The notes under the pieces were generated by a model that did no database searches, was not told the DNA's origin, and saw only the letters and a list, made by a program, of their open reading frames with translations. Below, in pieces: positions 26,713-35,461 of a stretch of DNA of 59,396 bases; position 1 is the first letter of the stretch; the number at the start of each line of letters is the position of its first letter. The stretch lies in the NCBI GenBank assembly GCA_943333125.1, contig CALQSB010000017.1, positions 1-59,396 on the forward strand, in the 5' to 3' direction. The stretch is from Chitinophaga pinensis. Lineage in GTDB: Bacteria > Bacteroidota > Bacteroidia > Chitinophagales > Chitinophagaceae. The position numbers were made by a program, and so were the translations under genes.

Positions 26713-28395
26713 TTATCTGAAACTATAATCTACCCCCGTAACCTGTGTAAGCAGTGTTTGGGGAGCGTCCAATATTATTTCATTGAGCGGAGGCGAAGGG
26801 GTAACCAAAGGAAATGCAGCCAGATAATCAATCAACATTGAATGGGTAGTAAAATCAGTATATTGAGGATCTTTTACATTTTTAATGCGGCATAACACAT
26901 CTGCAGGATCGCCTTCCCGCTCACAGGAAGCGATGCTGTATATTTTATCGGGATCAACCGGTTGATCATTTATCGATATTTTTTGAATTCTTTTTCCCTT
27001 TGGACCATACGCATTGAATTCCATTTTCATTCCTTTAAATTTATCTACCCATCCGCCTACTCTTTCGGCAGAATTTTGAGCAAAAACATTATTCAATTCT
27101 TTTTCCATCCATTCCAATAGTTGCTTACCAGTTACTTTGGCTGTTTTAACGGTACTGTCTACGGGCAACATGTCAAAGATAAATCCATGGGTGATGGGAA
27201 TATTACCAGTAGCATCCGGTGTAGCGCGAGGTGGACAAAACCTGAATCCATTAGAAAACACAATATCTGTGTGAGGCAACTTCCATTTTAATGCATCCAC
27301 GATTAAGGTATCGATGGTATTTTCCACAATAAAATAACGGTATAAGGGGATAGTGCTATAGCCCGCTATAATATCAATATCTTCTTTGAAAGGCGCTTCA
27401 TTTTGCGTGATGATATCTGTTATTTTTTTCGATGGCTTGTATTTAGAATCAGTTATTTCATCGAGTACATATTCATCTTTTACCACTACCCCATTTTGGA
27501 TGGTGAGTTGTAATTTTCCTACGAAAGAACCGAAAGCACCCGGCTCTACCACTTTTGCATATTTACACTGGATAGGTTTTCTTACCCGTTCGTGCGTATC
27601 GCCACCGAGGATATAATCAACGCCTTTACAAACCTCCATATTGGCAAGTGTTATCTGCTGAGACAATCCCAGATGGGCCAATACAATTACATAGGCACAT
27701 TTTTCCTGGTTGCGCAATTTATCAATATAGAAAGCAATGTTTTCATCAGGAGAGGTATATAAAATTCCTTTGCTATAATTGGGCGACATTCTGATAGGAA
27801 CTAGCGGATCGGTATAGCCGATAAATCCAATTTTAATTCCTTTGATGTTCCAGATATAATAAGGCTGAAAAATCAACTCGCCTTTTTTACCTCCCCCCAA
27901 ATCGTCATACATATTGGCACATACCTTAGGCGCATTTAATGACCCAAGCAAAGTCTCCATATTTTTTTTACAATAAATCACTTCCCAGTTTCCGGGTAAA
28001 TATAAATCGTAGCCCAATTCATTTAGAATAGGCACCATGGCCTTACCGGTAGTTTTTACTGACAGTTCAGTTCCCTGAAACATATCGCCGGTATCCACCA
28101 TAAAAGTATATGGATTCCGTTTGCGTTCTTTTTCAAAATAATCGGCCAGAAAAGCATATCCACCCGTTTTTCTGAAAACTATCTGTTTGTTTTCCCAAAA
28201 CAATTCATCATGTGGATGAACCTGACAATGCACATCTGTGGTTTGTAAAATATTAATGGTAAAAGATTTTTTTTCGCTCTCATCCACTTCTGTTAGTGAA
28301 TCTTTTATTGCAGCACTTACAGGAGAAGCCGCAATCAAGCCGGCACTACTTATGAGTCCAAGTTTTTTTATAAAGGCTCTTCTGTTCTTTTCCAT
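26713..28395 (-). CDS. SoxB-like / 5'-nucleotidase-family metallophosphoesterase, Tat-exported
   Basis: This 560-residue protein starts with a twin-arginine signal (NRRAFIKKLG) ending near residue 28, so it folds before export. The N-terminal dimetal domain has Asp54/His56 (TTDVHCQ), GDMFQGTE near 103-110, GNWEV at 135-139, His241 and GGDTHE near 264-269. The C-terminal 5'-nucleotidase domain has SNGFRFCPP and SIASCEREGD. Ordinary 5'-nucleotidases have GNHE where this has GNWE; SoxB thiosulfohydrolases also carry Trp there. It lies 4 bases after a TsdA-like cytochrome gene, supporting a sulfur role. A plain nucleotidase remains possible. Confidence 0.75.
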   Translation of the reverse strand: MEKNRRAFIKKLGLISSAGLIAASPVSAAIKDSLTEVDESEKKSFTINILQTTDVHCQVHPHDELFWENKQIVFRKTGGYAFLADYFEKERKRNPYTFMVDTGDMFQGTELSVKTTGKAMVPILNELGYDLYLPGNWEVIYCKKNMETLLGSLNAPKVCANMYDDLGGGKKGELIFQPYYIWNIKGIKIGFIGYTDPLVPIRMSPNYSKGILYTSPDENIAFYIDKLRNQEKCAYVIVLAHLGLSQQITLANMEVCKGVDYILGGDTHERVRKPIQCKYAKVVEPGAFGSFVGKLQLTIQNGVVVKDEYVLDEITDSKYKPSKKITDIITQNEAPFKEDIDIIAGYSTIPLYRYFIVENTIDTLIVDALKWKLPHTDIVFSNGFRFCPPRATPDATGNIPITHGFIFDMLPVDSTVKTAKVTGKQLLEWMEKELNNVFAQNSAERVGGWVDKFKGMKMEFNAYGPKGKRIQKISINDQPVDPDKIYSIASCEREGDPADVLCRIKNVKDPQYTDFTTHSMLIDYLAAFPLVTPSPPLNEIILDAPQTLLTQVTGVDYSFR

Positions 28396-28399
28396 AAAA

Positions 28400-29473
28400 T
28401 TATTTTATTGCCACCGTTTTATTTTTTGTCTTCAACAATTCTTCTGATTTTTTTTGTGCATCAACAATAGGTTTAAAGGGACCGTACTTGTGTTGAAGCT
28501 CTTTAAATTGATCCACATAAGGACCAAAAGGAAGATCTACCGGCTTCTTCGAGAGGTCTGGCCAATCCAAAGGAACACTTTTATGAGGCCTTGATTGCGA
28601 CACTACAAAAGCTGCTACATCCCAGGCCTCTTCATCAGTTAATTGTGGACTTTTAAATGTTGTACCCTGAGGCATATTGCATTTTACATATTTGGCAAAA
28701 TTACTGATTCGATATAAACCCGCACCATCATTGAAACTATGCTCGCCCCATAAAGCCGGATAGATAAATTCATTTTTGTTATTGTTGAGCAATCCCTGTC
28801 CATCGGGCTGATGACAACTCTGACACTTGGCTTCATAAACCGTCATTCCTTTTATCGGATCAGCGGCCCTGTCGAGAAAGGCGAGATCCTTAAACCCTGA
28901 ACCAGAAGCCTTCTTCCCTTTCTCCACGTTTGAACCAATATAATTTATATAAGCAGTTATAGCCTGCATTTCATTCCCATTTGTATCAATAGCTATTCCA
29001 TTTAAACTTCTTTGAATGCAATCATTAACTCTTTTGTATAAATTTTCTATCGATCCGCTTCTTACCCTGAATTTGGGATACAGCGCATTTACTGACCCAT
29101 AATTATTTCCAAAAATAACCGTCCCTGCCTGTAAGTGACAATTCTGACAGTTGAGCCCATTGGTGATTTTCATTACACTTCCCTGCGGACCTAAATATTT
29201 TGCCGTATGCGCAATCAGGTCTCTGCCATATTCAACTTTTTCTTTTAGCGATTTATCTGTTATCAGATTAATGTCTTTTGGTTTCCAATAATCAACGGTG
29301 TCTTTTTTTGTATTTGAAATGGTATCTGACCTTTTTAATTCAGCCATTCCAGGATTATTATTATCGTAAAATTTAAATATTACAATCACTATCGCTAATA
29401 CCAGAATTAGAATAATAAATACAAGTTGATTGATAACTGCAATAAGTTTGTTGATGATATTTTGTTGATTCAT
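28400..29473 (-). CDS. TsdA-like membrane-anchored dihaem cytochrome c
   Basis: This 357-residue protein has one N-terminal transmembrane anchor (about 17-34) and two haem c motifs: C109-QN-C112-H113 and C217-QS-C220-H221. The layout matches thiosulfate dehydrogenase TsdA, which oxidises thiosulfate to tetrathionate: YLGPQGSV, GLNCQNCHLQAGT, RVNDCIQRSLNG with Cys152 as candidate axial ligand of haem 1, and KCNMPQGT with Met267 as candidate ligand of haem 2, then EEAWDVAAFV. The frame opens at 29494, but a -7 promoter box covers that ATG, so I use the ATG at 29473. It lies 4 bases before the SoxB-like gene. Confidence 0.8.
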   Translation of the reverse strand: MNQQNIINKLIAVINQLVFIILILVLAIVIVIFKFYDNNNPGMAELKRSDTISNTKKDTVDYWKPKDINLITDKSLKEKVEYGRDLIAHTAKYLGPQGSVMKITNGLNCQNCHLQAGTVIFGNNYGSVNALYPKFRVRSGSIENLYKRVNDCIQRSLNGIAIDTNGNEMQAITAYINYIGSNVEKGKKASGSGFKDLAFLDRAADPIKGMTVYEAKCQSCHQPDGQGLLNNNKNEFIYPALWGEHSFNDGAGLYRISNFAKYVKCNMPQGTTFKSPQLTDEEAWDVAAFVVSQSRPHKSVPLDWPDLSKKPVDLPFGPYVDQFKELQHKYGPFKPIVDAQKKSEELLKTKNKTVAIK

Positions 29474-29487
29474 AACAATTAAAAAAG

Positions 29488-29514
29488 CAAACATAAATAT
29501 AGCTATTAACTCAA
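29488..29514 (-). promoter_or_regulatory. Probable promoter of the tsdA-like/soxB-like pair
   Basis: On the minus strand TTG (29512-29514), 16 bases, then TATGTTTG (29488-29495) matches the Bacteroidota -33/-7 pattern. Transcription would begin about 8 bases before the ATG at 29473, which excludes the upstream ATG at 29494 as the start. Confidence 0.55.
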
Positions 29515-29566
29515 AGAGTATTGCCGTAAATGAATTGTTTTTTATAACTTGATAAAAAACAATAAA

Positions 29567-30283
29567 ATGATTTTTTTACTCTCCTCTATAACTCCCGTAA
29601 TTCTATTTCTATTTTTAATTTACAATAAAGACAGTATTAAAGAACCTCCAGGCTTATTAATAAAATGTTTCTTTGGAGGATTTTTATCAATCCTCATCAC
29701 TTTATTTTTTGATAAAATGCTTCGTCCGTTTGGAGATGGCTTTATTACGCCTTTTTCCCGTTCTGTTTTTGAAGCTTTCTTTCAGGCAGGATTTCCTGAA
29801 GAACTTTCCAAAATGATTATCCTTTACTGGCTGGTATGGAAGCGAAAAGAATTTGATCAGCATTATGATGGGATAATATATGCTGTTTTTATTTCAATGG
29901 GATTTGCTTTGGTGGAAAACCTTTTTTATGTATATAATGGTGGAATTGATGTGGCATTAATGAGGGCATTGCTTGCCGTTCCTGGCCATGGTTTTTTTGC
30001 AGTAGTTATGGGTTATTATTTCTCCCTGGCTAAATTTAAGGAAGGACCTAAGAAAGTTGAGTTTATGATTAAATGTTTGTTGGTTCCTGTAATTATGCAT
30101 GGACTATACGACTTTGCTTTAATGTATGCCGGAAATAGTTCAGATAATCCTTTTCTGGCAGTAATGCTGATGATTTTGTTTACCATAATTGTTATTCGGA
30201 TATGGAAATTAGGATTGCGTAAAATTGCTTTGCATCATCAGAAAGATATGGCTGCTGTTGTGAATGTGATGAATACTGAATAA
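29567..30283 (+). CDS. PrsW-like intramembrane protease
   Basis: This 238-residue multi-pass membrane protein (about seven hydrophobic segments) has the PrsW-family motifs: EELSKMI, FALVENLFY, GHGFFAVVMGYYF and IMHGLYDFAL, whose Glu and His residues form the proposed active site. PrsW cleaves membrane anti-sigma factors in Bacillus; the substrate here is unknown. The frame reaches a TTG at 29549, but the ATG at 29567 is preferred. It is divergent from the TsdA-like gene. Confidence 0.88.
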   Translation: MIFLLSSITPVILFLFLIYNKDSIKEPPGLLIKCFFGGFLSILITLFFDKMLRPFGDGFITPFSRSVFEAFFQAGFPEELSKMIILYWLVWKRKEFDQHYDGIIYAVFISMGFALVENLFYVYNGGIDVALMRALLAVPGHGFFAVVMGYYFSLAKFKEGPKKVEFMIKCLLVPVIMHGLYDFALMYAGNSSDNPFLAVMLMILFTIIVIRIWKLGLRKIALHHQKDMAAVVNVMNTE

Positions 30284-30413
30284 TCAATTTTATTATTTTC
30301 ATTAAGAGTTAATAAATAGTATTGAATATAAACAAATCATTAATTAATCGTTAACCATTTTTATTTAAGTCGTAAAAACACATTAAGCCATTAATTTGCG
30401 TTTAATTTATTTT

Positions 30414-30992
30414 ATGACTTCTGAAACATTTTCAAATTTTAATGAGGAAATTTTAATTGAGCCTTTCACTGAAAAGAAAGTGGATCTCGCAAAACATCTA
30501 TTTACCAGTTTAGAGAAACAAGTTGAAATGGCAGATAGAAAAGTACAAGCGATTTTTGGATTGAATGCATTTCTCGTTGCTGCTATATCATTACAAAGCC
30601 AACAAAAGCTGGATCATGTAATACATCAAGGTTTTGACATAAATACCATTATCGATTTAACACTGAAAGCCATTTTTTTGATGTGTTCATGCCTTGCTAC
30701 CTGGTCTGCTGTTAAAGCTGTATCTCCAAGAGTGCATAGTGATAAAAGATTATTAACTAATAAAAAATCCTTGTTTTATTTCGGATCCATACAATCGCAG
30801 CAAATAAAAGAATTTACCCAATCATTCATGAAACTAAATAATAAAGAAGCTGTTTATGAATTACTAGAAAGTTGTCATGCTGTATCCGGTATTCTTAATA
30901 TTAAATATAAATTTCTCAAGCGCTCAACTACGTTTATTTCAATTGCTTTATTCTCTTGGGTATTGATGCAGGTGAATAAATTTTTAATTTGA
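30414..30992 (+). CDS. Orphan Pycsar-effector-like (PycTM/DUF5706-type) membrane protein
   Basis: This 192-residue protein has three hydrophobic helices (about 40-58, 77-97 and 170-190). It resembles the PycTM effector domain of Pycsar anti-phage systems: KQVEMADRKVQAIFGLNAFLVAAI at the first helix, LFYFGSIQSQ in the middle and a C-terminal GILNIKYKFLKRSTTFISIAL. In Pycsar systems such proteins are paired with a cyclic-nucleotide cyclase; none is in the window. The frame opens at a TTG (30396) but the ATG at 30414 is preferred. It could be a housekeeping homologue instead. Confidence 0.6.
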   Translation: MTSETFSNFNEEILIEPFTEKKVDLAKHLFTSLEKQVEMADRKVQAIFGLNAFLVAAISLQSQQKLDHVIHQGFDINTIIDLTLKAIFLMCSCLATWSAVKAVSPRVHSDKRLLTNKKSLFYFGSIQSQQIKEFTQSFMKLNNKEAVYELLESCHAVSGILNIKYKFLKRSTTFISIALFSWVLMQVNKFLI

Positions 30993-31010
30993 TCTCATTC
31001 AATAAATGAT

Positions 31011-31541
31011 TTATTTCTTCTTCAAAAACAGATGCAGTTCCCAGTATTTTTTACAAGCTTCAAACTGTGCATTCGTCATTTTATAATCAGGAATGGGCAT
31101 GGCAGACTCGCCCGAAAATGCAGTAATAAAAGCATACCCTTCAGGAATGGATTTCAAAATCAAAGTAAAATGGTTTGTTATTGGCAAATTATCAACCAGC
31201 AAATGAGCTAGTGGAAATCCCCTATTCTTTTCGTAAAATATTTGAGCATGTTGATCTTTTGTAATCTCATCCAAAGTAACAACGGCCTTAGTGCCGATTC
31301 CATTTGGGTATTCAGTTTTTGGCAAACCCGACTCAATGATGTGGTTGCCGTTAATACCGGTAGTTTTTTGATAGGGATGTTGAAGTACTTTTTCGAGCAG
31401 CTCCTTTATATCATTTGCAAAATGGGAAAAGAATTTTGATCCAGTTAAAGACAGCTCTTGTTGAATTTGAGAGAGCGCATAACCGTTCGATAACAACTCT
31501 TCCTGTGTAGCTTTATCGATTGTTTCAAAATGCCGAAGCAT
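31011..31541 (-). CDS. Unrecognised protein
   Basis: I do not recognise this 176-residue protein. It has no signal peptide or transmembrane helix. The N-terminus is helical (MLRHFETIDKATQEELLSNG), followed by a region with GINGNHIIESGLPKTEYPNG and a C-terminal half rich in strands, FTLILKSIPEGYAFITAFSG, ending in a Lys tail. ATG 31541 is preferred over a TTG at 31589. It converges with the PycTM-like gene (18 bases between the stops). The gene is real by frame length and codon use like its neighbours, but has no assigned role. Confidence 0.65.
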   Translation of the reverse strand: MLRHFETIDKATQEELLSNGYALSQIQQELSLTGSKFFSHFANDIKELLEKVLQHPYQKTTGINGNHIIESGLPKTEYPNGIGTKAVVTLDEITKDQHAQIFYEKNRGFPLAHLLVDNLPITNHFTLILKSIPEGYAFITAFSGESAMPIPDYKMTNAQFEACKKYWELHLFLKKK

Positions 31542-31721
31542 ATGAAATTCAGATTGGATGTTGAATTGAATGGAGGAGATATAAATCAAGATTACCTGGG
31601 TTTATTAAAAAAATTAGACATCTCACTTTAACTTTAAACAGCGAGATTAATTCAAACAATCCAATTTCTCAACAATAACTTATCATAAAATCAAAAAAAG
31701 TTTACCCTGTAGTGTCCTCTA

Positions 31722-31763
31722 AAAACAAAAACGCCTTGCAAACTTTTGATTTACAAGGCGTTT
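31722..31763 (-). terminator. Intrinsic terminator of the tRNA-Asp gene
   Basis: AAACGCCTTG (31729-31738) pairs with CAAGGCGTTT (31754-31763) around a 15-base loop; on the minus strand the stem is followed by TTTTTGTTTTTAG. It lies 14 bases beyond the tRNA 3' end. Confidence 0.85.
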
Positions 31764-31776
31764 AATGTCTCAGTTG

Positions 31777-31850
31777 CGGACCGGACGGGACTCGAACCCG
31801 CGACCTCTGCCGTGACAGGGCAGCATTCTAACCAACTGAACTACCGATCC
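31777..31850 (-). tRNA. tRNA-Asp (GTC)
   Basis: The minus strand folds as a standard cloverleaf. The acceptor stem is GGATCGG / CCGGTCC with one G-T pair, the anticodon stem CTGCC/GGCAG surrounds the loop CTGTCAC (anticodon GTC), and the T arm is GCGGG-TTCGAGT-CCCGT. The discriminator base is G and CCA is not encoded. It has its own promoter and terminator, so it is a stand-alone tRNA unit in the spacer before accA. Confidence 0.97.
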
Positions 31851-31896
31851 AACTTCTAAAATAAACTCAAATTAATCGAGTTTCATTTAAGGAGTG

Positions 31897-31923
31897 CAAA
31901 TATAGGTATTTTTGCTTTTTCAA
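31897..31923 (-). promoter_or_regulatory. Promoter of tRNA-Asp
   Basis: On the minus strand TTG (31921-31923), 16 bases, then TATATTTG (31897-31904) fits the Bacteroidota pattern. The start would fall about 40 bases before the tRNA. Confidence 0.65.
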
Positions 31924-32009
31924 AACAAAACTTTTATAGAAATATCATATCAACTATTTTTACACCCGGCTTCGATTCTGATATTTTATTAGCTTAATAA
32001 ACTTTTACT

Positions 32010-33005
32010 ATGCCTCAACTCAAAAACAGACAATTTCTAGACTTTGAAAAGCCCATCAAAGACTTATACGACCAAATAGAACAATTAAAGGTAACTCAGG
32101 AAAAATCTAAAACTGATATGAGCTCATCTATTGTTGCTCTTGAAAATAAGATATTAGAAACCAAAAGACATATTACTGATACCCTTACTCCCTGGCATCG
32201 GGTGCAATTGAGTCGTCATCCAGACAGACCCTATACACTTAAATACATCGAGAACATGTGTACCAATTTCGTGGAATTGCATGGCGACCGTAATGTAAAA
32301 GATGATAAGGCTATGGTTGGCGGTTTTGCTCAGTTAGACGGAAAAACAGTGATGATTATTGGTCAACAGAAAGGAAACAATACCAAAACCCGCCAGCTCA
32401 GAAATTTTGGCATGGCTAATCCGGAAGGATATCGCAAAGCATTACGTCTGATGAAACTGGCCGAAAAATTCAATAAACCTGTTATTACATTAATAGACAC
32501 TCCGGGCGCTTACCCGGGACTGGAAGCCGAAGAACGTGGCCAAGGTGAAGCCATTGCACGTAATATTTACGAAATGATTTCACTTAAAGTTCCTGTGATT
32601 TGTGTAATTATAGGCGAAGGCGCAAGTGGTGGAGCTTTGGGTATTGGCGTAGGAGATAAAGTAGTGATGATGGAAAATACCTGGTATACCGTTATTTCTC
32701 CGGAAAGCTGCAGCAGCATACTTTGGCGCAGCTGGGATAAAAAAGAAATAGCCGCAGAACAACTTCGTTTAACGGGAACTGATATGCTTAGTTTTGGATT
32801 AGTGGATGATGTAGTTCCCGAACCCCTGGGAGGCGCCCACTGGGATTACGATGAGGCCGCAGCTAATTTGAAAAAATATCTTTTACCTGTTATTAATGAA
32901 CTCGAGAAAATAAATCCACAGGAAAGAATAAATAACAGAATCGAAAAATTTGGCAAAATGGGATTCTGGGAAGAAAAAAACATTGCTGAAACAGCAACTC
33001 ATTAA
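32010..33005 (+). CDS. accA: Acetyl-CoA carboxylase carboxyltransferase subunit alpha
   Basis: AccA transfers the carboxyl group from carboxybiotin to acetyl-CoA with AccD in fatty-acid synthesis. The 331 residues show an N-terminal coiled segment ([19 protein letters not shown]), [37 protein letters not shown] and [15 protein letters not shown], all typical. It is the first gene of a plus-strand run that continues with an oxidoreductase 24 bases later. The matching accD is not in the window. Confidence 0.97.
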   Translation: MPQLKNRQFLDFEKPIKDLYDQIEQLKVTQEKSKTDMSSSIVALENKILETKRHITDTLTPWHRVQLSRHPDRPYTLKYIENMCTNFVELHGDRNVKDDKAMVGGFAQLDGKTVMIIGQQKGNNTKTRQLRNFGMANPEGYRKALRLMKLAEKFNKPVITLIDTPGAYPGLEAEERGQGEAIARNIYEMISLKVPVICVIIGEGASGGALGIGVGDKVVMMENTWYTVISPESCSSILWRSWDKKEIAAEQLRLTGTDMLSFGLVDDVVPEPLGGAHWDYDEAAANLKKYLLPVINELEKINPQERINNRIEKFGKMGFWEEKNIAETATH

Positions 33006-33029
33006 TAGCAGAAACAGAGAAACCAACAC

Positions 33030-33998
33030 ATGATTAAAATTGCAGTATTCGGTACAGGACACTTGGGTAAATTTCATTTAAATAACTGGAAAGAAATTGA
33101 TGGTGTTGAAATTTGTGGATTTTTTGATCCTAATGATGACAATGCTGCTGCAATAGAAAACCAATATCAAATAAAAAGATTCACTTCAGCAGAAGAATTA
33201 ATGGAACTGGCTGATGCTGTAGATATTGTTGCTCCCACCCTTCACCATTTCGAACTTTGTGAAATGGCAATCAGAAAAGGTAAACATGTTTTTGTTGAAA
33301 AACCACTGGCTAATACAATGGACGAAGCCAGAGAACTGGTTAAATTAGCTAAAGAATCCAATCTTAAATTTCAGGTAGGCCATGTAGAAAGGTTTAATCC
33401 CGCATTTCTTGCTTTGAATGGCTATGAACTCCAACCCATGTTTATTGAAGTACACCGTTTGGCTGAATTCAATCCTCGAGGCACTGACGTTAGCGTCGTT
33501 CTTGATTTAATGATTCATGATATTGACATCATTCTACATCTCGTAAAAAGCAATGTAAGTTATATTTCTGCCAATGGCGTAGCCGTAATGAGCGATACGC
33601 CTGATATCGCCAACGTTAGAATTGAATTCGATAATGGTTGTGTAGCCAATCTTACCAGCAGCAGAATCTCACTCAAAAAAATGAGAAAAATAAGACTGTT
33701 TCAAAAAGATGCTTATATAGGAATTGATTTTCTGGATAAAAAAACGGAAGTCATCCGACTTAATCAGCCTGATGATAAAAATGATTTTAGCTTTGATATC
33801 GAAACTAATCACGGTATAAAAACTATTGGCATTTCTAATCCACTCATTAAACAAAGCAATGCTATTAAAATGGAGCTGGAAGCATTTATCAACGCCATTA
33901 TAAATAATACCGAAACCCCGGTTACCATCATCGACGGATTTCGTGCATTGGAAGTAGCCCATCAGATTCTGGAAAAAATAAACAACAAACAACATTAA
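33030..33998 (+). CDS. Gfo/Idh/MocA-family NAD(P) oxidoreductase
   Basis: This 322-residue protein has the Rossmann motif FGTGHLGKFH (8-17) and the family-specific EKPLANTMDEA segment near residues 90-100, with a substrate-domain histidine in HDIDIILHL. Members act on sugars, inositols or related substrates. It stands just upstream (10 bases) of a sugar-phosphate transferase, so a role in nucleotide-sugar or polysaccharide synthesis is plausible. The substrate cannot be deduced. Confidence 0.88.
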   Translation: MIKIAVFGTGHLGKFHLNNWKEIDGVEICGFFDPNDDNAAAIENQYQIKRFTSAEELMELADAVDIVAPTLHHFELCEMAIRKGKHVFVEKPLANTMDEARELVKLAKESNLKFQVGHVERFNPAFLALNGYELQPMFIEVHRLAEFNPRGTDVSVVLDLMIHDIDIILHLVKSNVSYISANGVAVMSDTPDIANVRIEFDNGCVANLTSSRISLKKMRKIRLFQKDAYIGIDFLDKKTEVIRLNQPDDKNDFSFDIETNHGIKTIGISNPLIKQSNAIKMELEAFINAIINNTETPVTIIDGFRALEVAHQILEKINNKQH

Positions 33999-34007
33999 CA
34001 GCGTTAC

Positions 34008-35408
34008 ATGTTGAAACAACCTAGAATACATATTAGCTGGTACATAATAGCCGATGTGGTGATTTCTATTTTAACCTGGATTAACTTTTACTATTTAAGA
34101 ACAATTATCTACAATTTTGAATTTAGTATACCTCCAGGATTTTATTGGGGATTGCTTTTATATACTTTGGGCTGGCTGATTTTACATTTTCTAACTGGCG
34201 CTTATAATAATTTCTATCATAAATCCAGACTTAATGAAATTATAAAAGCGTTTTTCACCAGCATCTTCGGCTGTCTCCTTCTCTTGTTTTTTTTTATTTT
34301 AAAAAACCCTCAGGAAAACAATCATTATTATTATTTGGAATTCTTTAGTTTGCTGTTTCCGGTTTTTATATGTACCGCAGTTTCCAGAAGCATTTTTCTT
34401 TCCGTAATTAAAAAACAAATTGTTACTGGAAAGGTTTTCTTTAATGTACTACTGATTGGATCTGCAAAAAAAGCAAAAACTTTTTTAATTGATTTTAATT
34501 TCGCAAAAGAAAATTCAGGATTTAATATTAAAGCTTTAATTAAAACAGATATCGATGATACAATTGATTACCCTGAAAAAATAAAAGAATACACTTATCA
34601 GGATAACCTGTCCAGTATTATCAAAAATGAAAATATTGAAGAAGTAATTATCACTGTTGAGAAAAATGAAAGAGAATTAATATCTAAATTATTTCAGCAA
34701 CTTAGCGATAAAGAAGTAAACATAAAAATCAATCCTGATACTGTTGATATTATTTCAGGGGCTCTTCATACCAATAATGTTTTTGGGGTACCCTTAATAG
34801 ATATACACGCAGGCATGCTCCCCGACTGGCAACAAAATATAAAACGAATACTGGATATTATTTTTTCTATTGTAGCGCTGATTTCATTGTCTCCATTGAT
34901 GCTTTACACTTTGATAAGAGTTGCCTTTTCATCCAAAGGTGCTATCCTTTTTTTACAGGAAAGAATTGGATTTAAAGGAAAACCATTTACAATGTATAAA
35001 TTCAGGTCAATGTTTGTAAATGCAGAATCAAATGGGCCTCAACTAAGTACGGCTAATGATAACCGAATAACTAGATGGGGGAAAACCATGAGAAAATGGC
35101 GGCTGGATGAATTACCTCAATTCTGGAATATTTTAAAAGGAGAAATGAGTCTTATCGGACCAAGACCAGAAAGAAAGTTTTTTGTTGATCAGCTTGTAGC
35201 TATCCATCCAGAATATAAATTCCTGTTTAAAGTTAAGCCAGGCATCACCAGCTGGGGCATGGTAAAGTTTGGCTACGCTTCTTCTGTAGAAGAAATGACT
35301 AAGAGATTGCCTTATGATTTATTGTATGTTGAAAATGTTTCACTGGCATTGGATTTCAAAATAATGATCTATACCCTTCAAATCATTTTTTCAGGAAAAG
35401 GCAAATAA
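34008..35408 (+). CDS. Polyprenyl-phosphate sugar phosphotransferase (WbaP/WcaJ-type)
   Basis: This 466-residue membrane enzyme begins exopolysaccharide or O-antigen repeat assembly by moving a sugar-1-phosphate onto undecaprenyl phosphate. It has four or five N-terminal helices, a soluble CoA-binding-like middle domain, a re-entrant hydrophobic helix (RILDIIFSIVALISLSP) and the catalytic domain with ERIGFKGKPF, MYKFRSM, DELPQFWNILKGEMSLIGPRPE. No full polysaccharide cluster follows; downstream is an M1 peptidase. The sugar is unknown. Confidence 0.92.
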   Translation: MLKQPRIHISWYIIADVVISILTWINFYYLRTIIYNFEFSIPPGFYWGLLLYTLGWLILHFLTGAYNNFYHKSRLNEIIKAFFTSIFGCLLLLFFFILKNPQENNHYYYLEFFSLLFPVFICTAVSRSIFLSVIKKQIVTGKVFFNVLLIGSAKKAKTFLIDFNFAKENSGFNIKALIKTDIDDTIDYPEKIKEYTYQDNLSSIIKNENIEEVIITVEKNERELISKLFQQLSDKEVNIKINPDTVDIISGALHTNNVFGVPLIDIHAGMLPDWQQNIKRILDIIFSIVALISLSPLMLYTLIRVAFSSKGAILFLQERIGFKGKPFTMYKFRSMFVNAESNGPQLSTANDNRITRWGKTMRKWRLDELPQFWNILKGEMSLIGPRPERKFFVDQLVAIHPEYKFLFKVKPGITSWGMVKFGYASSVEEMTKRLPYDLLYVENVSLALDFKIMIYTLQIIFSGKGK

Positions 35409-35439
35409 TATTCTATTCTATTCAATCTTAAGATATTCG

Positions 35440-35447
35440 TATTTTTG
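35440..35447 (+). promoter_or_regulatory. Possible -7 box before the M1 peptidase gene
   Basis: TATTTTTG fits TAnnTTTG and ends 14 bases before the TTG start at 35462. No clear -33 TTG is seen at standard spacing. Confidence 0.3.
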
Positions 35448-35461
35448 AAAAAAGTATCGTA

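Noticed and set aside
30414..30992. Complete Pycsar anti-phage system
   Set aside because: No uridylate or cytidylate cyclase or other CD-NTase gene is present nearby; only an effector-like protein.
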